The notes under the pieces: generated by a model
Seen by the model: the letters and a program-made list of their open reading frames with translations, nothing else
What the model was told of the DNA's origin: nothing
Database searches by the model: none
Made by a program: the position numbers and the translations under genes
NCBI GenBank assembly: GCA_049323655.1
Contig: JBMONO010000019.1
Location: 27,066-91,065, forward strand
DNA: 64,000 bases
From: DB1 sp049323655
GTDB taxonomy: Bacteria > Desulfobacterota > Desulfobulbia > Desulfobulbales > SURF-16
Direction: 5' to 3'
Shown here: in pieces, positions 18,142-25,757 of the stretch
Position numbering within the stretch: the stretch's first letter is position 1
How the letters are laid out: each line of letters starts with the position of its first letter

Positions 18142-18945
18142 TCAGCCTACCACTTTTGCGACAATGTCTGCATCAAAATAATTGAATCCCATCCCGGCGT
18201 CCACCACCAGACACTGTCCGGTAATGCCGGAGGAACGCGGCGAGAGGAGAAAGACCGCAACGTTGGCCGCCTCCTCGGTTCGCACCGCTTTTTTACGCGG
18301 GATGGCGGTTTCGGCAAACAGATAGCTGTCGATGTAACCGGGAATGCCGGCGGAAGCGGAGGTCTTGAGCAGGCCGGGGCAGACGGCGTTGAAACGGACC
18401 CTGGAAAAGGCGGAAAAGCTCTTGGCAAGAAAACAGAGCGACGATTCGAGCGCCGCCTTGATCGGCGCCATGTAACCGTAATTCTCGGCCGCCATGCGGG
18501 TAGTGGAAATAGAGATCGTCACCACCGCGGCATCATCGGCAAAAGAATATTTCAGGTGGTTACAGAGGGAGATGAGCGAAAAGCATGAGATATCCATGGC
18601 CTGCAGGAAGTCTTTTTTCGCGGTTTCGTGGAAGGGCCGGATACCGTCGGCATAGTTGGCAAAGGCGATGGAATGAACAAGACCGGCAAGTTGACGACCG
18701 GCCAGCCAGTGGGTCAGTTCACCGGCCAGGGTGATGATGTTGTCCTCGTCTTCCACGTCACAGACAAAGACCGGGCAGCCGGGAAAAAGTTTTTCCGCCG
18801 CCTTTTTTCGCTCCGGGCTGCGCACCACGTGGATCACCTCCGCTCCTTCGGCGACCAGAACGGCGGCAATCGCTGCGGCCATCGATTTGCGGTTGGCCAG
18901 GCCGAAGACGACGATAATCTTTTTGTCAAGATCGAGAAAACTCAT
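18142..18945 (-). CDS. FabI-like enoyl-ACP reductase
   Basis: A 267-residue SDR of the FabI type. The start reads IIVVFGLANRKSMAAAIA (about 10-27), matching the FabI GvaNkrSiawgIA nucleotide-binding loop. The FabI active-site pattern Y-x6-K is present as Y156 and K163 in NYGYMAPIKAALES. It would reduce trans-2-enoyl-ACP with NAD(P)H. Its start overlaps the fabZ-like stop by 4 bp. A second, dedicated enoyl reductase in the cluster means at least part of the chain is fully reduced. Some FabI-like SDRs act on other substrates, so the exact reaction is not proven. Confidence 0.85.
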   Translation of the reverse strand: MSFLDLDKKIIVVFGLANRKSMAAAIAAVLVAEGAEVIHVVRSPERKKAAEKLFPGCPVFVCDVEDEDNIITLAGELTHWLAGRQLAGLVHSIAFANYADGIRPFHETAKKDFLQAMDISCFSLISLCNHLKYSFADDAAVVTISISTTRMAAENYGYMAPIKAALESSLCFLAKSFSAFSRVRFNAVCPGLLKTSASAGIPGYIDSYLFAETAIPRKKAVRTEEAANVAVFLLSPRSSGITGQCLVVDAGMGFNYFDADIVAKVVG

Positions 18946-19412
18946 GGCGTTGCCCCTGTCTCACCGGCCTTGAGGGTGCAGGCGAAATCGACAATCACCG
19001 CGGTCCGTTCGTGAACCAGGACCTTGCCGGCAAGAAACCAGGCCGGCCCGACCTGTTCCTTTAGTTTCACCTCGATGCGGATGACATCGCCCGGCCGCAC
19101 CTCCCGCTTGAAACGGGCGCCCAGAATGCGGGTCAGCACCGGCACTCCCGACATGGCAACGCCATCGCGCCCTGCCCGCAAACGTTCGGCAATGAGAAGG
19201 GCGCCGGCCTGAAAAACCGCCTCGCAGAGCAGCACCCCCGGCATGAGGGGATAGTGGGGATAGTGGCCACGGAACAGGTCAAGATCCGGAGCAATGGCGG
19301 TTGTCGCCACCAGCCGGTCATCCTCCAGCATCACCACCTCATCCACCCAGAGAAAAGGAGGGCGGTGGGGAAGACGGGAGAGGATGAACTCCCTAGAGTC
19401 CACCGGTAACAT
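18942..19412 (-). CDS. FabZ-like 3-hydroxyacyl-ACP dehydratase
   Basis: A 156-residue hot-dog-fold protein. LPHRPPFLWVDEV (14-26) and FRGHYPHYPLMPGVLLCEA (48-65) are the two family signatures; His50 and Glu64 are the catalytic pair. It would dehydrate 3-hydroxyacyl-ACP. The ATG at 19412 lies inside the end of the fabG-like gene (20-bp overlap); a GTG at 19403 is an alternative. FabZ uses glutamate, as here, and the PGVLLCEAVFQ context favours FabZ over the isomerising FabA. Confidence 0.88.
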   Translation of the reverse strand: MLPVDSREFILSRLPHRPPFLWVDEVVMLEDDRLVATTAIAPDLDLFRGHYPHYPLMPGVLLCEAVFQAGALLIAERLRAGRDGVAMSGVPVLTRILGARFKREVRPGDVIRIEVKLKEQVGPAWFLAGKVLVHERTAVIVDFACTLKAGETGATP

Positions 19413-20133
19413 CGAGGACCGCGCCATTGATATAGGAGGCCTGGACGCCGGCAAGAAACAGCACCGCCGCCGCCACCTCCTCCGGGGTGCCGAAACGGCG
19501 CATGGGCACCATGTTCTTATAGGCCGCCTGCTGTTCCGGGGTGAGATCCCGGAGAAGATCAGTGGCAATGAATCCGGGAGAAACACAGTTGACCGTGATT
19601 TTCCTTTTCGCCGTTTCCTTGGACAGCGACTTCATCATGCCGATCTGGCCGGCCTTGGAGGCGGCGTAATTGGCCTGGCCGGCAAAGCCCATGTGGGCCA
19701 TGGGGGAGGTGATGAAGATGATGCGGCCGTATTTCTGCTTCATCATCAGCGGCACCGCGAATCTGGCCATGTGAAAGGAGCCGGTGAGATTAGTATCGAT
19801 GACGCCGCGCCACTCCTCTTCCCGCATCATGGCGACAACCGCGTCGCGTCTGATCCCGGCATTGTTGACCAGGACGTCGATGGTGTCAAAGCGCTCCTCG
19901 ATGTCACGGAAAAGCTCCTCCACCTGCCGATAACTGGCGACATCACACTGCTGCAGGTGGAGATTGCCGTTATCGGAACCCGCTTCATCACGCAGGCTCG
20001 CAGCCGCCTCCTGATTGCCGGCATACAGCCCGATAACGACCGCACCCCGGCGGAGAAAGGCCAAGGCAATGGCCCGGCCGATGCCGCGGGTGGCGCCGCT
20101 GATCACTACCTTCCGCCCGCAGAAATCGCTCAT
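19393..20133 (-). CDS. FabG-like 3-oxoacyl-ACP reductase
   Basis: A 246-residue classical SDR. The NADPH-binding GATRGIG is at residues 13-19, NNAG at 90-93, catalytic serine in FITSPMA (S143), and Y156-K160 in NYAASK. The C-terminal PGFIATDLL and DVTGGL endings are also FabG-like. Expected reaction: 3-ketoacyl-ACP to 3-hydroxyacyl-ACP. It starts within the stop of the CrtI-like gene upstream (ATGA) and overlaps the fabZ-like gene downstream, so it belongs to the same transcript. Confidence 0.88.
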   Translation of the reverse strand: MSDFCGRKVVISGATRGIGRAIALAFLRRGAVVIGLYAGNQEAAASLRDEAGSDNGNLHLQQCDVASYRQVEELFRDIEERFDTIDVLVNNAGIRRDAVVAMMREEEWRGVIDTNLTGSFHMARFAVPLMMKQKYGRIIFITSPMAHMGFAGQANYAASKAGQIGMMKSLSKETAKRKITVNCVSPGFIATDLLRDLTPEQQAAYKNMVPMRRFGTPEEVAAAVLFLAGVQASYINGAVLDVTGGL

Positions 20134-21545
20134 GCCCGGCTCCGCAGAAAGGCGTCGGCGTCGTTGGCGACGATAACCCCATAGTTGATGGCTCCGAGCC
20201 AGCCCGACATGATAATGCCCACCGAGCCGACATGAAAGAGACCGGGCACCACCTTGAAGATACGGCGGGAAATATCAAGCCCGGGGAACTTGGTGCCGAA
20301 GGAGGTCCCCCTGGTATGCAGGGTGTAGCGCTGGAAGGTCTTCGGCGTTGCCGCTTCCAGCCAGTCGCACTTGTCCCTGATCCCCGGGATATAACGCTCC
20401 AGGTCGTCAAGGGAACGTTCGATGAGTTCCTGCTTGGCCGCTTGATAGGCATCGCCGGACAATGATGCCCAGTCGTCATAGTTGGCGTTCATGGAGGCGA
20501 CCACCGTGTAATCGGGAGGGGCGTCCGGTCTGGTTTCCGGATAATAGACGGAAAAAGTCCGGCTGCCGGTGTGCATGTCGCGCATGCGGCCGGAATCGAA
20601 TTCCGCATCAGTGGAGGTAAAGAGCAGATCCCCGATATCGTCGATCCGTTCTCCCGGTCTGATGCCGATATAGACCTGGCAACTTGAGTTGTTGACCGTG
20701 ACCTGATTGAATTCCCCGAGAAAATCGGCGGGAAAGGCGTCCCGGCCGACAAGCTCCTCCACCGTGCTGGTGATACCGCTGTTGGAGATAACGCAGGGCG
20801 CGCCGATCACCCGGCCATCCACCTCGACCCCGCGCACCCGGCCCTGCTCGACGACAATGCGGTCAACCTTTGCCCTGGTGCGGATGGTCACCCCATTTTT
20901 CTCCAGCTCGTCACGCATCATGCCGATCAGGCGATCGGTACCGCCCCGGAAGGTATAGACACCCTTGCTCATGAAGTTTGAAAAGACAATGCCATAGGTG
21001 ATGGCCGGATCGTCGAGGGTGGATCCGTTGGCATAGGTGATCGGCTCCATCAACAGACGATGGACGTCGGAACGGCCAGGGAAAAAGTGCTCGAACAGCT
21101 CCCTGGTCGTCATGGTGAGATCGTCGTAAAAATTCATCTTGCGGGCGGTGGTGAAAAAATCCTCGATCACCGACCCGGCAATACCGAACCGGTCGCGAAG
21201 AATGGCGGTAAAGTCCTCCCGGTCAAAGGTGGTTTTCAGCGAGAACTGCGGATTGTCGAAGACGATGTTCTTGAGCTGGACAATGGAGTTTTTGATCGCC
21301 TCATTCCAGTATTTCCGGCAGGTCTTGACCATGCCGTGGGGAAAACCGTGCAGCGAGACGTCGAAAATATGCCCTTTCCGCTGAAACCAGGTGGCAAGTC
21401 CACCCAGCCGGTGATGATGTTCGAGCAGCAGGATTTTATGGCCGACTGCCGCCAGCCGATTGGCTACGGTCAGGCCGCCGAGGCCGGAGCCGACGACGAT
21501 GACATCGTAGCTGTCATCCGCCTTGTCGAGAGACTGATAACCCAT
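20130..21545 (-). CDS. CrtI/phytoene-desaturase-like FAD-dependent oxidoreductase (copy B)
   Basis: A 471-residue flavoprotein of the CrtI/CrtISO/retinol-saturase group. The dinucleotide fold VIVVGSGLGGLTVANRL starts near residue 15, with RLGGLATWFQRKGHIFDVSL (about 46-65) and the C-terminal FHVGSVGIIMSGWLGAINYG (about 437-456) that closes the FAD site. Such enzymes desaturate, saturate or isomerise polyene chains. No carotenoid genes are near. Its neighbours are fatty-acid-synthase genes, so an acyl chain, perhaps bound to the nearby ACP, is the likely substrate; this is inference. It overlaps the fabG-like gene by 4 bp and follows a repeat-filled 333-bp gap. Confidence 0.85.
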   Translation of the reverse strand: MGYQSLDKADDSYDVIVVGSGLGGLTVANRLAAVGHKILLLEHHHRLGGLATWFQRKGHIFDVSLHGFPHGMVKTCRKYWNEAIKNSIVQLKNIVFDNPQFSLKTTFDREDFTAILRDRFGIAGSVIEDFFTTARKMNFYDDLTMTTRELFEHFFPGRSDVHRLLMEPITYANGSTLDDPAITYGIVFSNFMSKGVYTFRGGTDRLIGMMRDELEKNGVTIRTRAKVDRIVVEQGRVRGVEVDGRVIGAPCVISNSGITSTVEELVGRDAFPADFLGEFNQVTVNNSSCQVYIGIRPGERIDDIGDLLFTSTDAEFDSGRMRDMHTGSRTFSVYYPETRPDAPPDYTVVASMNANYDDWASLSGDAYQAAKQELIERSLDDLERYIPGIRDKCDWLEAATPKTFQRYTLHTRGTSFGTKFPGLDISRRIFKVVPGLFHVGSVGIIMSGWLGAINYGVIVANDADAFLRSRA

Positions 21546-21635
21546 GGAAAATTAAAATATTCTGTAATAATTGATGAAATCGCAAAAGGCTTTTTTTACC
21601 ACTGAGAAAACATATCGAATCACAATTGACAAACC

Positions 21636-21752
21636 CGTAAAAAATCTTTTTTCACCACAGAGCGCACGGAGGGCACTGAGAAAAAATCTTTAATTACAAT
21701 CAGTTATCTCTGTGCGCTCTGCGGTCTCTGTGGTTAATTTTCAGTTTTTACG
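21636..21752. repeat. Palindromic repeat element, copy 1, with a partial second copy
   Basis: A 117-bp imperfect palindrome bounded by CGTAAAAAAT (21636-21645) and GTTTTTACG (21744-21752), with inner arms built from CACAGAG-type words. It is the reverse complement of the copy at 31064-31180. A partial extra unit follows at about 21753-21815 (TCTCTGCGTGCTCTGTGGTG) and degenerate end sequence precedes it at 21560-21600. Together they fill the 333-bp gap 21546-21878, which holds no gene. Confidence 0.85.
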
Positions 21753-21878
21753 ATTCCATCACAATTAATTATCTCCGTGATCTCTGCGTGCTCTGTGGTG
21801 AAATTGTAATTTTACGAAATCATCATAATTGATGGGGTCGCAAAAATCGTCTGATGCGAGGCCCGCACATTCAGAAGC

Positions 21879-23264
21879 TCACGCACTGTTTAACAGATGC
21901 TGATTGACGACGGTGACACCGCTCAGCATAGCGCCGACGATGCCGAGAAAACCCTGATCCGTGCCGGCGATATAGACATTGGCGCAAGGGGTTCTGCCGT
22001 CCTTGATCTTGATCGGACTGCCGTACACCGCGCCCTGGGCCTTGCCGGTGAATTTTTCAATGGTAACCGGGGTAAAACTGTCCTCATATACAATGTTTTG
22101 CCGATAATTCCCAATAATTTTCGCGACAATCTCCCCGGACTCCTCCTGCCAGGCCTCTTTCATCGCTCGGTATCGTTGCCGGGAAACACCTTTCCACAAC
22201 TCATGGTTGGCAGCATGGGTGACACGCACCTGAAAATGGCCGGAAGGAACGATCCCCTGAAAATGCTCCGGGAAACAGATCACGCCCCAGCTCGGATCAA
22301 CGGCCCCGACCGGCCGGCGGTAACGCCACTGACCGGCCCTGGAATAAAAGATAATGGTGTGCTCGCGCCGAAGCTGATCACCGGCCGCATCAGGGAGAAT
22401 GGTGATGGATTCGACAAAGGACATTCTACCCCGGTATGGGACGCCGCCATCATCCATGCCGAGCAGGGCAAAGGTGCCTGGAACGCCGATGGTGGAAATC
22501 ACCCGCTCGCAACTAATGGTCTCACCGTTTGCCAGTCGCACCGCCGTGACCTGTCCATCCGCCATAATCAGGGATTCTACCCGGCTGTTGTACCGAATTC
22601 TGCCGCCAAAGGAGGAAAAGTGGGCGGTCAGCATGGCCAGAAAATCCTTCATGGTGCCGGCCGGTCGGAAAAAGCCTTCCTGGAAAACGGCGCGGAACAT
22701 GATGACGAACTGGGCAAAATCCATGTCATGTTCTTCGCTGCTGCCATAAACCATCAAGGGCAGCAGCAGCATATCGATCAGGAGCGGGTCATTCAGATAC
22801 CTGCCGAGAATCGTCCGGGTGGAAAGCCGGGGACGCGGAGTAAAGGGATCATAGGCGTCGATGCAGGCCACCAGGCGGCGCCAGCCGTCCATTTCCCCGG
22901 GGAAGAGCCGGGCGATCTCCGCGCTTAGCAGGGCACTGTCATTGGAGAAGCGTAACTCGGCCCCGTCCGGAAAGGAAATCAGCGATGCATACTGCTCATG
23001 GGTGACAAAATCCCGGCGGGAGAGCTTGAGCTGACGAAAGAGCCGGTTCAGGGGGGCGTGCTTCTCGGCCGGACCGGCATAATTGGTCATGGCGTGCAGG
23101 CCGGTTTCGAGAAGAAAGCCCTTGCGGGTATAATACGAATTGAGACCGCCGGGAATGGCGTGCTGCTCGAGGATCAGAACCGAACCGCCGAAACGGGCAA
23201 AACGGATACCGGCGGCAAGCCCGGACAGGCCGCCGCCGATAATGATGAGAGAATAGTCAGCCAC
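21879..23264 (-). CDS. CrtI/phytoene-desaturase-like FAD-dependent oxidoreductase (copy A)
   Basis: A 461-residue relative of the gene downstream, clearly diverged. FAD fold LIIIGGGLSGLAAGIRFARF begins near residue 6, followed by HAIPGGLNSYYTRKGFLLET and a C-terminal GTDQGFLGIVGAMLSGVTVVN that forms the second FAD contact. The start is a GTG 6 bp after the ACP stop, which ties it to the carrier protein gene. Having two CrtI-like enzymes beside an ACP recalls the gene sets proposed for ladderane synthesis in anammox bacteria. Substrate and direction of the redox step are unknown. Confidence 0.85.
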   Translation of the reverse strand: MADYSLIIIGGGLSGLAAGIRFARFGGSVLILEQHAIPGGLNSYYTRKGFLLETGLHAMTNYAGPAEKHAPLNRLFRQLKLSRRDFVTHEQYASLISFPDGAELRFSNDSALLSAEIARLFPGEMDGWRRLVACIDAYDPFTPRPRLSTRTILGRYLNDPLLIDMLLLPLMVYGSSEEHDMDFAQFVIMFRAVFQEGFFRPAGTMKDFLAMLTAHFSSFGGRIRYNSRVESLIMADGQVTAVRLANGETISCERVISTIGVPGTFALLGMDDGGVPYRGRMSFVESITILPDAAGDQLRREHTIIFYSRAGQWRYRRPVGAVDPSWGVICFPEHFQGIVPSGHFQVRVTHAANHELWKGVSRQRYRAMKEAWQEESGEIVAKIIGNYRQNIVYEDSFTPVTIEKFTGKAQGAVYGSPIKIKDGRTPCANVYIAGTDQGFLGIVGAMLSGVTVVNQHLLNSA

Positions 23265-23270
23265 CGGCTG

Positions 23271-23522
23271 TTACACATCTTTCAGTTTTGGTTCCAGGTA
23301 ATTCACACAACTGGTCAGGGTGGCAAGCTCCGGATAATCGGCCTCCGGAATCTGGAGCTTGTAACGCTTGCGCAGCTCCATGACGATATCGAGAAAATCC
23401 ATGGAATCGAGATCGAGCTGATCGCGCAGGGGCTTGTCGGCATCGATGGCAGCCATCTCCGCCTCTTCATCGATATCGGCGATTATTTCCACAATAACAT
23501 CTTTTATTTCATCACGTGTCAT
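23271..23522 (-). CDS. Acyl carrier protein dedicated to the lipid cluster
   Basis: An 83-residue acidic carrier protein. The phosphopantetheine attachment serine is Ser40 in QLDLDSMDFLDIVMEL, the usual DSL-type motif with methionine in place of leucine. The helix arrangement and length are those of type II ACPs. The ATG at 23522 is preceded by GGAG at 6 bp; the slightly longer reading starts with TTG. A private ACP separates this pathway from bulk fatty acid synthesis. No phosphopantetheinyl transferase is encoded nearby. Confidence 0.92.
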   Translation of the reverse strand: MTRDEIKDVIVEIIADIDEEAEMAAIDADKPLRDQLDLDSMDFLDIVMELRKRYKLQIPEADYPELATLTSCVNYLEPKLKDV

Positions 23523-23557
23523 TGACAACTCCGTTCACGTTTCATTCTGGATAAAAT

Positions 23558-23664
23558 CATAAAAGGTCTTTTTTTACCACAGAGAGCGCAGAGAAAACTT
23601 TTTAAATTACAAACATTTACATCTTAGCACTTTATGATCTTGTGGTTGATTTTCTGTTTTTGCG
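23558..23664. repeat. Palindromic repeat element, copy 2 (degenerate)
   Basis: AAGGTCTTTTTTTACCACAG at about 23564 through TTGTGGTTGATTTTCTGTTTTTGCG keeps the two ends and the CACAGAG/CTTGTGG arms but has lost most of the interior match. It occupies the 184-bp gap between the ACP gene and the ketosynthase gene. Confidence 0.7.
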
Positions 23665-23706
23665 ACGCCATCATCCGTGCGCCCGCGAGGTGGCGAGTCG
23701 GCATTG

Positions 23707-24954
23707 TCACCCATCATAACGCGAGACAATTACCACGGAATTGATTCCCACCATGCCAAACGAGTTATTCAGGATCGTCGCCACCTTGTCAAGCTGTTTC
23801 GGCTGATTGGTGACAATATTCGGCAGCTCACACTCCGGATCGAGGTTATCGAGGTTAATCGTCGGGTGGACAAGATGATCGACAAAGGCCGGCAGATTGC
23901 CGGCCAGTTCCAGCACTCCGGCCGCGCCCATGGCATGGCCGATGATGCTCTTGGTGTTGTTGATATGGGTCCGACTGCTGCCCGCGAAAACCTCGCGGAT
24001 GGCCCGGCACTCCTCTTCATCCCCCTGTCGGGTGCCGGTGGCATGGGTGTTGATGATGTCGATTTCCTCCGGGGCAAGGCCGGCCCGGTGCAGAGCAAGT
24101 CGCATGCACTCCGCCTGGCGAGGGCCGTATGGCAGGACAAAGTCGCGGGCATCGGAGTTGAGGGCATAGCCGGTGATCTCACCGTAAATGCGGGCGCCGC
24201 GCGCCTGGGCGCGATCAAGTCGTTCCAGCACGTAAACACAGCCACCCTCGGAGATGACGATGCCGTTACGGTCCCGGTCAAAGGGGCGGGACGCCTTTTG
24301 CGGATCATTGTGCTCGGCCAGAGCACCCTGGGCCTTGAAGCTGGCAAAGATACCGAATGAGCCGGTACACTCCGAAATACCGCCGCACAGAGCGAGGTCC
24401 ACCTCACCGAGACGCAGCATCTGCGTCCCCTGGATCAGGGCGGCATTGCCGGCGGCACAGGCGGCGCCCACCGAATAATGAGGTCCGGTGATGCCGAGAT
24501 TCATGGTGATTTCACCGGCCGGATTGTTCAACACCGTGCGAGGGTTATGATGATGTGTCCAGTAATCGACATTGTAGTCGAAACGGCTGATGTTGTAGAC
24601 CTCGTTTTCCGTCTCCACCGTGCCGTGCTCGGTCAGACCGATATAGACGCCGGTGGCGTTCCGGTCATAGATGGCGAAGTCCAGGTCCGCATCGATCAGC
24701 GCCTCATTGGCGCAGTAAACACCGATGCAGCCGGCCCGGGTGCCGCGCTTGTTTTCCTTTTTTTTCCGGTACCTGGTCTCATCAAAGGTACAGATACCGG
24801 CCGGAGCCGAACCCATGTAACGAAGATCAAGCGATGTTATGCCGCTCACACCGGCCAGCAGTTTCTGCCGGAACTCGGAAAGGCCGGCGGCATTCGGAGC
24901 GACCAGGCCGATACCGGTGATGACGATTCGCTGATTCTCTGGTAAATTTTTCAT
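23707..24954 (-). CDS. FabF-like beta-ketoacyl-ACP synthase
   Basis: A 415-residue condensing enzyme with a complete KAS II triad: Cys166 (VGAACAAGN), His304 (NTHATGT) and His340 (IGHAMGAAG), nearly the E. coli FabF numbering. It starts IVITGIGLVAPNAAG and ends NNSFGMVGINSVVIVSRY, both family signatures. It elongates acyl-ACP with malonyl-ACP. It is the first gene of the minus-strand lipid cluster. A TATAAT (minus strand, 24968-24963) lies 8 bp before the ATG, which would leave almost no leader; there is no strong ribosome binding site. No chain-length-factor partner is seen, so it is more likely a true ketosynthase than part of a KS-CLF pair. Confidence 0.9.
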   Translation of the reverse strand: MKNLPENQRIVITGIGLVAPNAAGLSEFRQKLLAGVSGITSLDLRYMGSAPAGICTFDETRYRKKKENKRGTRAGCIGVYCANEALIDADLDFAIYDRNATGVYIGLTEHGTVETENEVYNISRFDYNVDYWTHHHNPRTVLNNPAGEITMNLGITGPHYSVGAACAAGNAALIQGTQMLRLGEVDLALCGGISECTGSFGIFASFKAQGALAEHNDPQKASRPFDRDRNGIVISEGGCVYVLERLDRAQARGARIYGEITGYALNSDARDFVLPYGPRQAECMRLALHRAGLAPEEIDIINTHATGTRQGDEEECRAIREVFAGSSRTHINNTKSIIGHAMGAAGVLELAGNLPAFVDHLVHPTINLDNLDPECELPNIVTNQPKQLDKVATILNNSFGMVGINSVVIVSRYDG

Positions 24955-24962
24955 CTCTGTGT

Positions 24963-24968
24963 ATTATA
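24963..24968 (-). promoter_or_regulatory. Possible -10 element of the lipid cluster
   Basis: A perfect TATAAT on the minus strand 8 bp before the ketosynthase ATG. No good -35 hexamer is found 16-18 bp upstream, and the resulting transcript would be leaderless or nearly so. It could be chance in an AT-rich stretch. Confidence 0.25.
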
Positions 24969-24974
24969 GATGGT

Positions 24975-25113
24975 CTTGCAAAGGCCGATTTCGAGGATGG
25001 CTAAACTAAAAATCAACTACAGAGAGCACGAAGCACACAGAGGTACCTGATCGTCATTCACAATATTTTCTCTGTATCCTCTGTGCTCTCAGTGGTAAAA
25101 AAGACTTTTTACG
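24975..25113. repeat. Palindromic repeat element, copy 3
   Basis: The element lies in the divergent 326-bp gap 24955-25280 and ends in ACTTTTTACG (25104-25113), with CTCTGTGCTCTCAGTGGT in the right arm and CAACTACAGAGAGCACG in the left arm. The left end is degenerate so its boundary is approximate. GATGGTC words occur outside both ends (24969 and 25127). The remainder, 25114-25280, holds only a possible TATACT -10 box at 25225 for the next gene. Confidence 0.8.
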
Positions 25114-25280
25114 ATTTCATCATCAGATGGTCGAACCTGCCGCAAAGCTTTCTCCTGCAGGAACACCTCAAACACCATCGGATTAGCGACGCGCCTCCGC
25201 ACGGCTCAATCGAAATAAGAACTTTATACTATAGCGAATTTTTCACCCCCTGTCGACCAAGAAAATAAAGGAAAAAGCTG

Positions 25281-25751
25281 ATGGCGGACGCGATTGAAGA
25301 GGAGATTGAAAAACTCCTGCGGCAAGGAAAGGAAAAACAGGAAATCTGGCGAATGCTGGGCAATGGAAAGGAGCCGCACAAGGTGCTGTTTCATCTCAAC
25401 AACAGCTCCCTGCCGCGGGATCGTAAAAAATTTCAGGCCATCAACCTGGTGCTGGCAGTGCTCCTGCTGTTTCTGACCTGCAAGAAACTGATCGTCGCCT
25501 TTTCCTTCGGCACCCTTGACCTTTTTCTTTTGTTGCAACTTGTGGTGCCGATCATCAACATCTATGTATTACGGGAAATCCTGCGCTTTCACCGCCTCGG
25601 CTACAAATTTCTCTTCATCCTCTCCTTCCTGGCCCTCCTCCAACCGGAAAACTGGCACAACCAGGAACTCTTTCTGCTCGGCCTGATGATCGGTCTGTCC
25701 GGTTATCTCTATCGGCAGATGTTCCCGGCCCGAGCGCAGATCACCGGGTGA
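25281..25751 (+). CDS. Hypothetical membrane protein
   Basis: A 156-residue protein that I do not recognise. The first 45 residues are soluble and charged (MADAIEEEIEKLLRQGKEKQ), resembling a short helical domain, and 3-4 hydrophobic segments follow (about 52-68, 74-92, 105-120, 127-142). It has an AAGGA site 9-10 bp before the ATG and is the only plus-strand gene between the lipid cluster and the glycan locus. Its stop lies 6 bp from the convergent wbpM-like stop. No link to either cluster can be shown. Confidence 0.7.
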   Translation: MADAIEEEIEKLLRQGKEKQEIWRMLGNGKEPHKVLFHLNNSSLPRDRKKFQAINLVLAVLLLFLTCKKLIVAFSFGTLDLFLLLQLVVPIINIYVLREILRFHRLGYKFLFILSFLALLQPENWHNQELFLLGLMIGLSGYLYRQMFPARAQITG

Positions 25752-25757
25752 GCCGGG

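Noticed and set aside
18942..19586. Longer start for the FabZ-like gene at 19586
   Set aside because: The added 58 residues are Arg/Pro/Ser-rich shadow of the fabG-like gene and are not part of the hot-dog fold.
21560..21835. Repeated CACAGAG words as a possible CRISPR array
   Set aside because: Units are palindromic, scattered through the window, and show no regular repeat-spacer spacing; no cas gene is present.
12968..24954. Aryl-polyene or carotenoid biosynthesis as the identity of the lipid cluster
   Set aside because: There is no chain-length factor, acyltransferase or ammonia lyase for aryl polyenes and no phytoene synthase for carotenoids; a complete oleABCD set is present.
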